DNA of 64,000 bases from Saccharicrinis sp050589685 (lineage in GTDB: Bacteria > Bacteroidota > Bacteroidia > Bacteroidales > Marinilabiliaceae). Under the pieces are notes generated by a model. That model did not search any database, had not been told where the DNA came from, and saw nothing but the letters and a program-made list of their open reading frames with translations. Where the stretch lies: contig NZ_JBNGOS010000007.1 of assembly GCF_050589685.1 (NCBI RefSeq), positions 124,001 through 188,000 of the forward strand. Direction: 5' to 3'. Both the position numbers and the translations under genes were made by a program. This document shows, in pieces, positions 26,046-34,645 of the stretch; position 1 is the first letter of the stretch, and every line of letters starts with the position of its first letter.

Positions 26046-26179
26046 GCTTAAACTTAGATAAGAGATTTTTAGATTTCTCACACTGTCATTTTTCCGTTAC
26101 CCGGATATTTAGATAGGCGGAAAATCTCACAACGCCCCCAAAACTGTAAAATATTAATTAAGATAAAAGCTGGATAATT

Positions 26180-27400
26180 ATGGCTATGGAACAAACTTGG
26201 CGCTGGTATGGCCCAACAGACCCGGTAACTTTGGCGGATATTCGCCAAGCCGGTGCAACAGGAATTGTAACCGCTTTACACGAAGTACCAATTGGCGAAG
26301 TGTGGACCGAGGAAGCAATTGCCAAAAGAAAAAGACATATTGAAATTGACGACTCAGTAACCCCGCCAGTACCCAGAGGTTTAAATTGGAGTGTTATTGA
26401 AAGCATTCCTGTTCACGAGGCCATTAAACAAGGCAAGCCAGACCGTGATATGTGGATTGAGAAATATAAAGAAAGTATTCGCAATGTGGGCAAAGTTGGC
26501 ATTCCTGTTTTGACCTATAACTGGATGCCTGTTGTTGACTGGACACGTACCAATCTGGAGATGGAACTGGACGATGGTGCCAGAGCATTACAATTCGACA
26601 TTCACGAATACATTGCTTTCGACCTTTATATGCTGCAGCGAGAAGGTGCTGAAAAAGAATATACCCCCGAACAAATTGAAGCTGCAAAAAGGAAATTTGA
26701 GTCCATGGATGCAGAAAAGAGATACATCCTGGAAAAGAATATTATTGCAGGATTACCTGGTGGTCAGGAAGGCTACTCCATCGAAGAATTTAGAGGACGC
26801 CTGGCTGAATATGACGGGATTAATTCTGACCAATACCGTGCGAACCTGAAATATTTTCTGGAACAGATCGTTCCTGTCGCCATTGAATCCGGTGTTCGTT
26901 TGGCCATCCATCCCGATGATCCCCCGGTTTCTCTTTTCGGATTACCCCGCGTGGTTAGTACCGAAAGCGATTTACAATTTATCGTAAATATTGTAGACAG
27001 TATTTATAACGGTTTATGTGTTTGCACAGGTTCTCTGGGAGTTCGCCCGGACAATGACCTTCCTGGCATCATTACCCGTTTAGGGGACAAAATCAACTTT
27101 TTACATTTAAGAAGCACCCAACGCGATGCAGACGGAAGTTTCCACGAGGCAAGCCATCTGCAAGGAAATGTGGATATGTACAACGTTATTGTGGCTGTGC
27201 TGAAAGAACAAAAGAAACGTACGGCAGCCAATCGTCGCGACGATCAGATTCCTATGCGTGCAGATCACGGACATACCATTTTGGACGATCTGAGAAAGAA
27301 AACCAACCCAGGTTATTCTGCGCTTGGCCTTCTTCGTGGACAAGCGGAATTACGTGGTTTGGAGATGGGGATCGAGAAAAGTGGTGTAGTTTATAAATAA
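26180..27400 (+). CDS. uxuA: Mannonate dehydratase
   Basis: A 406-residue TIM-barrel enzyme that dehydrates D-mannonate to KDG with a divalent metal. MEQTWRWYGPTDPVTLADIRQAGATGIVTALH near the N-terminus, VLTYNWMPVVDWTRT, LAIHPDDPP and FLHLRST are all UxuA hallmarks, including the His and Cys/Asp ligands of the metal site. Length is full. The stop of the SDR gene is 134 bases upstream. With UxaC and the SDR it completes glucuronate to KDG. Confidence 0.96.
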   Translation: MAMEQTWRWYGPTDPVTLADIRQAGATGIVTALHEVPIGEVWTEEAIAKRKRHIEIDDSVTPPVPRGLNWSVIESIPVHEAIKQGKPDRDMWIEKYKESIRNVGKVGIPVLTYNWMPVVDWTRTNLEMELDDGARALQFDIHEYIAFDLYMLQREGAEKEYTPEQIEAAKRKFESMDAEKRYILEKNIIAGLPGGQEGYSIEEFRGRLAEYDGINSDQYRANLKYFLEQIVPVAIESGVRLAIHPDDPPVSLFGLPRVVSTESDLQFIVNIVDSIYNGLCVCTGSLGVRPDNDLPGIITRLGDKINFLHLRSTQRDADGSFHEASHLQGNVDMYNVIVAVLKEQKKRTAANRRDDQIPMRADHGHTILDDLRKKTNPGYSALGLLRGQAELRGLEMGIEKSGVVYK

Positions 27401-27490
27401 TCATTGTGTAACACCTGAGATTGATGCCTCTTTTTATTCATATATCAGGCAATCATTTTTTTTAGCTATTAAAATCTTAAAAATCTACAT

Positions 27491-28570
27491 ATGTCTATCC
27501 AACTTAAGCAATATTGCAAATACGCTTTACTTGTACCAACAAGTATGGGAATCCGCATCACACCTGAGAACGGGCAACCGGTTCATGCCAGTGACACTTT
27601 TAAAATGCAGGCTACCAGTGCTGAGACAAATGTTGCCAGTATCTCATCTTATCTGGGCCTGCCTGTTAAGGTATTAACCTCCTTTGTTAAAGGTAGCCCC
27701 ATAGCCCAATTTATTAAAAGCAACCTGAAAGCGCGCCATATGGATTACGAAGGTCCCGAGGTTGAGCAAGGTGATCCGTGGGGATACCGCCATCAAATCA
27801 ATATTGCGGATAGCGGCTTCGGCTCGCGGGGCCCTCGTGTATGGAACGACAGGGCAGGCGAAGTAGGACGTACTTTGAATGTAAAAGATTTTGATTTAGA
27901 ACGGATTTTTGGAGAAGAAGGCGTTGCGATTGTTCATCTATCCGGACTTGTTGCAGCACTATCCCCTGATTCGAGTAAGTTTTGTTTGGAAATAGCCCGT
28001 GCGGCAAAAAAACATGGAACCAGAATATCGTTCGACTTGAATTATCGGGCTTCTTTTTGGGTGAATCGCGAAGAAGAGCTACGTGAAATATTTACCGAGA
28101 TTGCTTCTGTTTCGGATATCCTTATTGGTAACGAGGAAGATTTCCAGCTTTGTTTGGGCATCAAAGGCCCTGAAGCCGGAGGAAAAGGCATTGAAGAAAA
28201 AATAGACGGTTTCAAGGGAATGATTGAGCGGGTGAAAAAAACTTTCCCCAATGCTTCCGTATTCGCAACAACGCTGCGTGAAGTTGTTAGTGTTAACGAA
28301 CATTTATGGGGTGCCATCGCACTGGCAGGCAACGATTGGCAGGTCATCAAACCTCGCCCTATCCATGTGCTTGACCGTATAGGAGGTGGCGATGGTTTTG
28401 TGGGCGGATTGTTATATGCCATACTCAAAGGGTGGGAAAGCGAAAAATGGCCACAGTTTGGCTGGGCCACAGGCGCTATGGCTACCACATTTTTAACTGA
28501 TTATGCTCAACCTGCCGACGAAGAAATGGTGTGGAGTATTTGGGATGGTAATGCCAGGGTGAAGAGATAG
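27491..28570 (+). CDS. PfkB-family sugar kinase, divergent KDG-kinase paralogue
   Basis: A 359-residue ribokinase-fold protein. DRIGGGDGFVGGLLYAILKG near the end gives the anion hole and catalytic Asp; ISFDLNYRASFW and ILIGNEEDFQLCLGI match KDG-kinase blocks. The N-terminal substrate motif, however, is altered: GSAETN-type (ATSAETNVASISSYLG) replaces YGGGEANVAVSLANYG of the other two paralogues, so its sugar may differ. It is 23 bases upstream of the LarA-like gene and probably co-transcribed with it. A kinase for KDG, or for a related keto-deoxy or aldonic acid, are the alternatives. Confidence 0.8.
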   Translation: MSIQLKQYCKYALLVPTSMGIRITPENGQPVHASDTFKMQATSAETNVASISSYLGLPVKVLTSFVKGSPIAQFIKSNLKARHMDYEGPEVEQGDPWGYRHQINIADSGFGSRGPRVWNDRAGEVGRTLNVKDFDLERIFGEEGVAIVHLSGLVAALSPDSSKFCLEIARAAKKHGTRISFDLNYRASFWVNREEELREIFTEIASVSDILIGNEEDFQLCLGIKGPEAGGKGIEEKIDGFKGMIERVKKTFPNASVFATTLREVVSVNEHLWGAIALAGNDWQVIKPRPIHVLDRIGGGDGFVGGLLYAILKGWESEKWPQFGWATGAMATTFLTDYAQPADEEMVWSIWDGNARVKR

Positions 28571-28593
28571 TTTTCATCACTAACGCAAACGTT

Positions 28594-29868
28594 ATGATAT
28601 ATTATGAACAAGGAGCAGCTGATGAAATATTAAGCAACGAAGATCTCCAAAAAGGATTGGAAATGGCGCTGGAACAACTTGGGCACCGCAAAAAGGTGCT
28701 GGTTATCCCGCCTGATTTTACCCGTTTTCATTCCAAAGCCGGTGAGTTAACCACATACGCATTCAAATACTACGGTGAACATGTGCACGATATCTTACCG
28801 GCTTTAGGAACGCATGTTGCCATGACCGACCAGGAAATAAACACCATGTTTCCCGGTATTCCTCATCGTCTTTTCAGGGTTCATAACTGGCGAAACGATG
28901 TGGTTACCGTCGGGACCATTCCCGGCAAAAAAGTAGCCGAGATAACCCATGGTGCATTAAGTTATGATTGGCCTGCGCAAGTCAACAAGCTACTTTGGGA
29001 AGGCAAACACGACCTTATCTTATCAATTGGGCAGGTAGTGCCTCACGAAGTGATAGGAATGGCCAACTATAATAAAAATATTCTAGTGGGCACGGGAGGT
29101 TCAGAAGGCATCAACAAAAGTCATTTTGTGGGTGCTGTACATGGCATGGAAAACGTGATGGGTAGAGCCGACAATCCTGTTCGGGAAATCCTAAATTATG
29201 CTTCGGAGAATTTCATCAACCATCTGCCAATAATGTATGTGCACACTGTAATAGGAAGAGATCCAGAATCCGGCCAATTGGTTACGCGAGGACTATTTAT
29301 TGGCGATGATTATTCCGTGTTTACCAAAGCTGCCGCATTATCTTTGGAAGCGAACTTTACCATGTTGGATAAACCTTTCAAAAAGGCCGTGGTTTATCTT
29401 GACCCGTCCGAGTTTAAGAGCACATGGCTGGGCAACAAAAGTATTTATCGTACCCGTATGGCTATGGCCGATGATGGTGAATTAATCGTGTTGGCGCCTG
29501 GATTAAAAGAATTTGGTGAGGACAAGGAGATTGACCGTTTGATTAGGAAATATGGTTATCGGGGAACTCCTCATACCATGAAAATGCTGAAGGAAAACAA
29601 GGAATTAGAAGAGAACCTTGGGGCGGCTGCTCACCTAATACATGGAAGTTCCGAAGGACGGTTTAACATTACCTACTGTCCCGGTCACCTGACCAAAGAA
29701 GAAATAGAATCGGTCAACTTTAAATATGCCGACTTGAATGGGATGATTGAAAAATATAATCCTGAAAAATTAACCGAAGGTTATAATACCATGCCCGATG
29801 GGGAAGAAATCTATTTTATCTCAAATCCTGCAGTTGGACTTTGGGCATATAAAGAAAGATTTATATAA
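28594..29868 (+). CDS. LarA-like (DUF2088) putative nickel-pincer racemase/epimerase
   Basis: A 424-residue protein of the lactate racemase family. DFTR (41-44), LGTHVAMTDQE (71-81; His74), PHEVIGM (150-156; His151), and a lysine seven residues after the start of GMANYNKNIL (Lys161) align with the nickel-cofactor ligands and the cofactor-tethering lysine of LarA (GxSGGxK), though the glycines are replaced. It ends the uxaC-uxuA series after the divergent kinase. LarA homologues are now known to act on several 2-hydroxy acids, and I recall a gluconate 2-epimerase among them, so an aldonate (for example mannonate or gluconate) is a reasonable substrate guess. Cofactor-making larB, larC and larE are not in the window. 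Confidence 0.72.
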   Translation: MIYYEQGAADEILSNEDLQKGLEMALEQLGHRKKVLVIPPDFTRFHSKAGELTTYAFKYYGEHVHDILPALGTHVAMTDQEINTMFPGIPHRLFRVHNWRNDVVTVGTIPGKKVAEITHGALSYDWPAQVNKLLWEGKHDLILSIGQVVPHEVIGMANYNKNILVGTGGSEGINKSHFVGAVHGMENVMGRADNPVREILNYASENFINHLPIMYVHTVIGRDPESGQLVTRGLFIGDDYSVFTKAAALSLEANFTMLDKPFKKAVVYLDPSEFKSTWLGNKSIYRTRMAMADDGELIVLAPGLKEFGEDKEIDRLIRKYGYRGTPHTMKMLKENKELEENLGAAAHLIHGSSEGRFNITYCPGHLTKEEIESVNFKYADLNGMIEKYNPEKLTEGYNTMPDGEEIYFISNPAVGLWAYKERFI

Positions 29869-29886
29869 AAATAAACATCAAAATAC

Positions 29887-29919
29887 TATATTTGTGTAGC
29901 AATACAAACGTTTGCACAA
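29887..29919 (+). promoter_or_regulatory. TRAP operon promoter with LacI operator at the start site
   Basis: TATATTTG (29887-29894) fits the -7 consensus. The operator AATACAAACGTTTGCACAA follows directly at 29901-29919, covering the expected transcription start, and is identical to the site at 21335-21353. This argues that the uronate LacI protein represses the TRAP transporter. Confidence 0.7.
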
Positions 29920-30013
29920 AACAAACGGAAAAATCGAATCATAGAAATTGTGACAGGTAGCCATTATCTTGCCTAAAGCATTTCTACCATTTTAAATTAG
30001 AAAAAAACTATCT

Positions 30014-30997
30014 ATGCGATTTAAATTAGCAGCATCAGTATTATTTGTTGGCCTTCTTTTATTTCTGGCAGGATGTAAAACTGCCAACAAGACCACCACC
30101 CTTAAGCTGGCCCATGGGCTCGATCCAACCCACCCCGTGCATAAAGCTATGGTTTTTATGGCCGATAAACTTGAAGAAGAATCGGAGGGCAAAATGAAAA
30201 TGGAAATATATCCCAGCGGGCAACTTGGCGGCGAACAGCAATGTGTAGAGCTATTACAAATTGGAAGCCTGGCCATTACAAAAGTTTCCGCTGCCGTAAT
30301 GGAAAGCTTTACGCCCAATTATCAGGTACTTGGACTTCCATATATTTTCAAGTCCAGGGAACATTCCTTTACGGTATTGGATGGTGCGATCGGAAAAGAA
30401 TTCCTGAATTCCACGGAAAAATATAATTTGAAGGGGCTTTGCTTTTACGATGCGGGTTTCCGCAGTTACTATACCATTGATAAACCTATTAATTCTCCCG
30501 AGGATTTGAATGGCATGAAAATAAGGGTGATGAAAAGCCAGACGGCCATGAACATGGTAAAAGCGATGGGAGGTTCTCCAACACCAATCTCGTGGGGAGA
30601 GTTATACACGGCACTTCAAAGCGGGGTGGTTGACGGAGCCGAAAACAACCCTCCCAGTTTGTACACATCGCGTCATTACGAGGTTTGTAAAAAATATACC
30701 CTCAACGAACACACCGCCGTGCCTGACGTGTTAATTATAAGTACCGTAGTCTGGAACAAGCTGACAGAGCAAGAAAAAAAATGGTTACAAGCTGCCGCTG
30801 ACGCTTCTGTTCCTGAAGAGCGCAGACTTTGGGCTGAGGCCGAACAAGAAGCTTTGGACGAAGTACAAAAGGCGGGTGTCGAAATTATCCGTCCCGATAA
30901 AGCTCCATTTATGAAAACTGTTGAAAGTATTTTTGATGGGTACAAATCTCAACCCGAGATTTACAGCTTAATTCAACGTATCAGAAACGTAAACTAA
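30014..30997 (+). CDS. dctP: TRAP transporter substrate-binding lipoprotein
   Basis: A 327-residue DctP-type solute receptor: lipobox LFLAGCKT (Cys21), then LKLAHGLDPTHPVHKAM and the specificity-forming middle YTIDKPINSPEDLNGMKIRVMKSQTAMNMVKAMGGSPTPISWGELYTALQSGVVDGAENNP. The conserved Arg in KIRVMKS is the residue that holds the substrate carboxylate in this family. Binding of a uronate such as glucuronate or galacturonate is inferred from its neighbours and its operator. Anchored on the outer face of the inner membrane. First gene of the dctP-dctQ-dctM set. Confidence 0.93.
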   Translation: MRFKLAASVLFVGLLLFLAGCKTANKTTTLKLAHGLDPTHPVHKAMVFMADKLEEESEGKMKMEIYPSGQLGGEQQCVELLQIGSLAITKVSAAVMESFTPNYQVLGLPYIFKSREHSFTVLDGAIGKEFLNSTEKYNLKGLCFYDAGFRSYYTIDKPINSPEDLNGMKIRVMKSQTAMNMVKAMGGSPTPISWGELYTALQSGVVDGAENNPPSLYTSRHYEVCKKYTLNEHTAVPDVLIISTVVWNKLTEQEKKWLQAAADASVPEERRLWAEAEQEALDEVQKAGVEIIRPDKAPFMKTVESIFDGYKSQPEIYSLIQRIRNVN

Positions 30998-31025
30998 CCG
31001 GTGTGACCGGAGCAAACTGAACAAC

Positions 31026-31499
31026 ATGGAAATAAAACAAAAACTAGATAAATTCCTGGAGAAAACGCTCATATTTATCATGAGCATCCTGGTATTAGAT
31101 GTATTATGGCAGGTGTTAAGCCGATATATTCTTTCATCGCCAAGTTCATTCACCGATGAGTTGGCCGGCTTCCTATTAATATGGGTAGGTATATTAGGGG
31201 CTGCGTACGTAGCAGGACAAAGACAACACCTGGCCATTGATTTATTGGTGCAAAAATCTTCCGAAGCGAATAAAACCAAACTTTATCTTTTTATTAATGT
31301 CTGTATAGCTTTGTTTGCAATAACCGTTATGGTTATTGGTGGAGCATGGTTGTCCATCACCAGATTCCAATTCGAAGTAACATCTGCGGCCTTAAGAATC
31401 CCTTTGGGCTATGTTTACCTGGTAATGCCATTAAGCGGGTTGCTTATCCTATACTATTCAATTTACTTTATTATTCACCCTAACGAAAATCTTGCATAA
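31026..31499 (+). CDS. dctQ: TRAP transporter small membrane subunit
   Basis: A 157-residue protein with four hydrophobic helices (about 12-32, 45-65, 88-110, 128-150) and the DctQ hallmark WQVLSRYILSSPSSFTDELAGFLLIWVGILGAAYV in the first half. It starts 28 bases after dctP and its TAA overlaps the ATG of dctM by one base, so the two membrane subunits are translationally coupled. Confidence 0.92.
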   Translation: MEIKQKLDKFLEKTLIFIMSILVLDVLWQVLSRYILSSPSSFTDELAGFLLIWVGILGAAYVAGQRQHLAIDLLVQKSSEANKTKLYLFINVCIALFAITVMVIGGAWLSITRFQFEVTSAALRIPLGYVYLVMPLSGLLILYYSIYFIIHPNENLA

Positions 31500-32959
31500 T
31501 GGACTACTTAGGTATATTCGTTCTTATATTTTCCTTTATATTTTTATTGGTATCCGGTGTACCCATTGCTTTTAGTATTGGTATATCCGGAATATTGACC
31601 ATGTTGGTTAGTATCGATTCCTTACCTGCATTTACTACCTATGCACAGAGAATGGCTACCGGTTTGGACAGTTTTGCCTTGTTGGCTATTCCATTTTTTA
31701 TACTGGCCGGAAACATCATGAATAGTGGCGGAATAGCCATACGACTCATCAATCTGGCGAAGATATTGGTGGGCAAATGGCCGGCAGGATTGGCCTACGT
31801 TAACGTATTTGCCAATATGCTTTTCGGTGCCATATCAGGCTCTGCCGCTGCCTCTGCTTCGGCTATTGGTTCTATCATGGGGCCGGAGATGAAAAAAGAT
31901 GGTTACAACGAGAATTTTAGTGCGGCCGTTAATATTTCCTCGGCCACAACCGGCCTTTCAATTCCTCCGAGCAATATCCTGATTGTATATTCTTTGGCCA
32001 GTGGCGGCGTGTCTATTACAGCACTTTTCCTGGCAGGGTATTTACCCGGTATTTTAACCGGACTTGCCATCATGCTCACGTCTATGGCATTAGTTATCAG
32101 TTATAAAAGCGGAATCAAAGCCTCCATGTTGGCCACATTAAAGGTACTGGTCGGTGCCGCTGCAACATTTGGTTTAATTGCAGGAATGATAGCCATCAAA
32201 GGGCAATCTGTGTTAACCTACAACCTGGTTTGGGCTGGGATTGGTGCTTTTCTATTATTCTTAATTGTAAGATTTTCGGTTAAACGTCCTGCTTCTGTAA
32301 AACGTGGTTTAAAAGTATTGTGGGATGCCGTTCCAAGTTTGTTCCTGCTAATTGTAGTTATCGGGGGTATTGTAGGTGGGTTATTTACCGCTACAGAAGC
32401 GTCTGCTGTTGCCGTGCTTTATGCGCTGGTTCTTTCTTTAATTTATAATGAAATTAAGATTTCTGACATTCCAGATATCATTTTAAGGTCGGTTAAAACA
32501 ACTGCTATCGTGCTCCTTTTAGTAGCTACTTGCATTGGTCTTTCCTGGATTATGGCTTATGAGAATATTCCACAGAATGTTAGTGCTGGTTTATTAGGCA
32601 TTAGCGACAACCCAATCGTTATCCTATTGATTATCAACCTCATTTTGTTGATTGTTGGTGTATTTATGGATATGACTCCGGCAGTGCTTATCTTTACGCC
32701 CATTTTTTTACCGATAGTTACCAATATGGGTGTTGACCCAACACACTTTGGTATTATTATGGTATTGAACCTGAGTGTTGGATTGTGCACACCACCTGTA
32801 GGTTCGGTATTATTTATTGGATGCAGTGTGGCCAACATTAAAATCGATAAGGTAATAAAACCTTTGCTCCCTATGTTTTTGGCCATGGTAGCAGTGTTGA
32901 TGATGGTGACCTATATTCCGCAAATTAGTTTGTGGTTGCCACGGATATTTGGATTCTAA
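31499..32959 (+). CDS. dctM: TRAP transporter large membrane subunit
   Basis: A 486-residue permease of the DctM family, driving uptake with sodium or protons. GVPIAFSIGISGI, FGAISGSAAASASAIGSIMGPEM, FTATEASAVAVLYAL and NLSVGLCTPPVGSVLF are conserved DctM blocks. It is about 60 residues longer than the usual 425-430: the extra piece (about 200-265, LATLKVLVGAAATFGLIAGM ... LVWAGIGAFLLFLIVRF) looks like two additional membrane helices before the second half. Coupled to dctQ by a one-base overlap. Confidence 0.92.
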   Translation: MDYLGIFVLIFSFIFLLVSGVPIAFSIGISGILTMLVSIDSLPAFTTYAQRMATGLDSFALLAIPFFILAGNIMNSGGIAIRLINLAKILVGKWPAGLAYVNVFANMLFGAISGSAAASASAIGSIMGPEMKKDGYNENFSAAVNISSATTGLSIPPSNILIVYSLASGGVSITALFLAGYLPGILTGLAIMLTSMALVISYKSGIKASMLATLKVLVGAAATFGLIAGMIAIKGQSVLTYNLVWAGIGAFLLFLIVRFSVKRPASVKRGLKVLWDAVPSLFLLIVVIGGIVGGLFTATEASAVAVLYALVLSLIYNEIKISDIPDIILRSVKTTAIVLLLVATCIGLSWIMAYENIPQNVSAGLLGISDNPIVILLIINLILLIVGVFMDMTPAVLIFTPIFLPIVTNMGVDPTHFGIIMVLNLSVGLCTPPVGSVLFIGCSVANIKIDKVIKPLLPMFLAMVAVLMMVTYIPQISLWLPRIFGF

Positions 32960-33012
32960 ATCCACAATTAAAAAAGGAATTTTGATGTTCACTGCTGCGC
33001 AGTTTCCATCTT

Positions 33013-33073
33013 TTTGTCCACGAATCACACGGAAAAACAAGAATAAGTTTAAGTCGTGAAATTCGTGGACAAA
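33013..33073. repeat. 13-bp inverted repeat after dctM
   Basis: TTTGTCCACGAAT (33013-33025) is the exact reverse complement of ATTCGTGGACAAA (33061-33073), with 35 bases between. The loop contains CACACGGAAAAACAAG, close to the CGAATTACACGAATT motif of the element at 19203. AATTCGAGGTT, an arm of that element, recurs at 33118-33128. It may end the TRAP transcript. Confidence 0.6.
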
Positions 33074-33137
33074 CAAAAATATTTGCAAAGCAATTCAAAT
33101 TGGTACTTGTTTTAAATAATTCGAGGTTTTAGTTTTA

Positions 33138-34187
33138 ATGAGCAAAACAATTAGAATAAAAGATATAGCCGAAAAGGCGGGTGTTTCAATCGGAACGGTA
33201 GACCGTGTACTGCATAACCGTGGTGAGGTGAAGGCTGCCACAAAGGAAAAAGTATTGGCTATAGCGGAAAAGCTTAACTACAAACCCAATGTTGCTGCAC
33301 GTGCCTTAAAGTCGCCGACCACCTATAAGATTGCCGTATTGATTCCTATTTGCCAAGGCGACAACCAATTCTGGAAGATGCATCCCCTTGGGATAGAGAA
33401 CGGAAAAGAAGCTATCTATCCTTTCCGTGCGAAACTTGAATTCTTTTATTACGAGATGCATAACCCCAACGATTTTATGAAACAGGCATCTGCGCTTGTG
33501 GAATGGCAACCCGATGGGGTTATTATGGCTCCCATCCTCAAGAACGAGTCGGAGGAACTTTGCCATAAACTAGATGACATGCAGGTACCCTACGTCTTTA
33601 TTGATACCAATATTGAAAATACCAATAGTCTGACCTTTGTAGGTGAAGATGCGTACCAGGCCGGTCGTGTCGCGGCCAGCTTAATTGACACAGGCATTTC
33701 TCCTACCAAGGATATTCTTATCGTCAATATTGCCAAAGACCTGGAAAACATTCAGCATCTAAAGCACCGTAACCAAGGCTTTTTAAGTTATTTTATGGAT
33801 GCCGGAAATAACAATGGCCTTAAAATAAGCGTTGAAGTACCTAACACTGAACCTAAGGAAGTAAAAGCAATACTTGATAAAGTTTTTGAGAACAACCCCA
33901 ACATTGGAGGCGTATTCGTTTCCAGTTCCCGCACTTACGTGGTAGCAGAGTATTTACAAAAATACAACAAACAAAACTTATTCTTGGTTGGGTACGAGCT
34001 GTTCGGCAAAAACAGCGATTTCCTTCAACAAAGGGTTATCAACTTTTTGATAGGTCAGCGTCCTATAGAACAAGCCGAAAAGACATTTAAAAAGCTTTTC
34101 GATTTTATGGCACACAATGCCGTGCCCGACAAAAAAGACTATCAACCGATTGATATTATCAATGCAGAGAATTTAGGGCTACAGTAA
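33138..34187 (+). CDS. LacI-family regulator with PBP-type effector domain
   Basis: A 349-residue protein with an N-terminal HTH (IRIKDIAEKAGVSIGTVDRVLHNRGEVKAAT) and a periplasmic-binding-protein-like domain (VLIPICQGDNQFW, DGVIMAPILKNES, VPYVFIDTNIE, VGEDAYQAGRVAASLI). The TVDRVLHNRG variant of the recognition helix marks a Bacteroidota subgroup usually tied to sugar loci. It closes the hexuronate region on the same strand as the TRAP genes and is paralogous to the LacI at 34646. No operator could be assigned to it. Effector unknown. Confidence 0.9.
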   Translation: MSKTIRIKDIAEKAGVSIGTVDRVLHNRGEVKAATKEKVLAIAEKLNYKPNVAARALKSPTTYKIAVLIPICQGDNQFWKMHPLGIENGKEAIYPFRAKLEFFYYEMHNPNDFMKQASALVEWQPDGVIMAPILKNESEELCHKLDDMQVPYVFIDTNIENTNSLTFVGEDAYQAGRVAASLIDTGISPTKDILIVNIAKDLENIQHLKHRNQGFLSYFMDAGNNNGLKISVEVPNTEPKEVKAILDKVFENNPNIGGVFVSSSRTYVVAEYLQKYNKQNLFLVGYELFGKNSDFLQQRVINFLIGQRPIEQAEKTFKKLFDFMAHNAVPDKKDYQPIDIINAENLGLQ

Positions 34188-34573
34188 AAGGAAAAATAAA
34201 TAACTGCATCTAAGGTTATCTTCTCATAAGCCGTAAACTCTACATATAGTATCTATCGGCATCATATATACTCCTTAAAATATCTACTTGACTTGTCCTA
34301 AAGAACCGTTACAGAATATTGAACCCTACAGTTTGACTAAATAAAAAAGTCGATCTCTATAAATAAGGAACCGGCTTTAATTTTTTTCCAAAACTCTCAT
34401 TAGATTACACCCGAATGCCCATTCGATCATAATTATCTAAAATTTGCTCCATAAAAGCATGTAAGATTTTATATATCGGGATTCTCTCAATAGGCTTTTG
34501 TCTTCTGAAATTAAGAAATTTGAAGAATTCTTAATGACAGATCTCAGTTTATTTAGTTTGGCTTAATAAAAAA
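34188..34573. other. Spacer between two LacI genes
   Basis: The 458-base gap 34188-34645 holds no recognisable gene. It contains TAATGACAGATC at 34532-34543, shared with the spacer at 49060-49071, beside an imperfect palindrome TTAAGAA...TTCTTAA (34511-34533). The last 72 bases carry the operators described next. Confidence 0.5.
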
Positions 34574-34636
34574 TGCGTAAACGATTACGCAGTTAAAAAA
34601 ATAATCCTTACATTTGCTTGCGTAATCGTTTACGCA
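34574..34636 (+). promoter_or_regulatory. Twin LacI operators flanking a -7 box
   Basis: TGCGTAAACGATTACGCA (34574-34591) and its exact reverse complement TGCGTAATCGTTTACGCA (34619-34636), centres 45 bp apart. TACATTTG (34609-34616) between them fits TAnnTTTG, so one operator covers the -33 area and the other the start site. The LacI ATG follows at 34646. Confidence 0.8.
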
Positions 34637-34645
34637 AATTGTTAA

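Noticed and set aside
28042..28488. 148-codon minus-strand frame inside the PfkB gene
   Set aside because: Shadow frame with no protein-like pattern.
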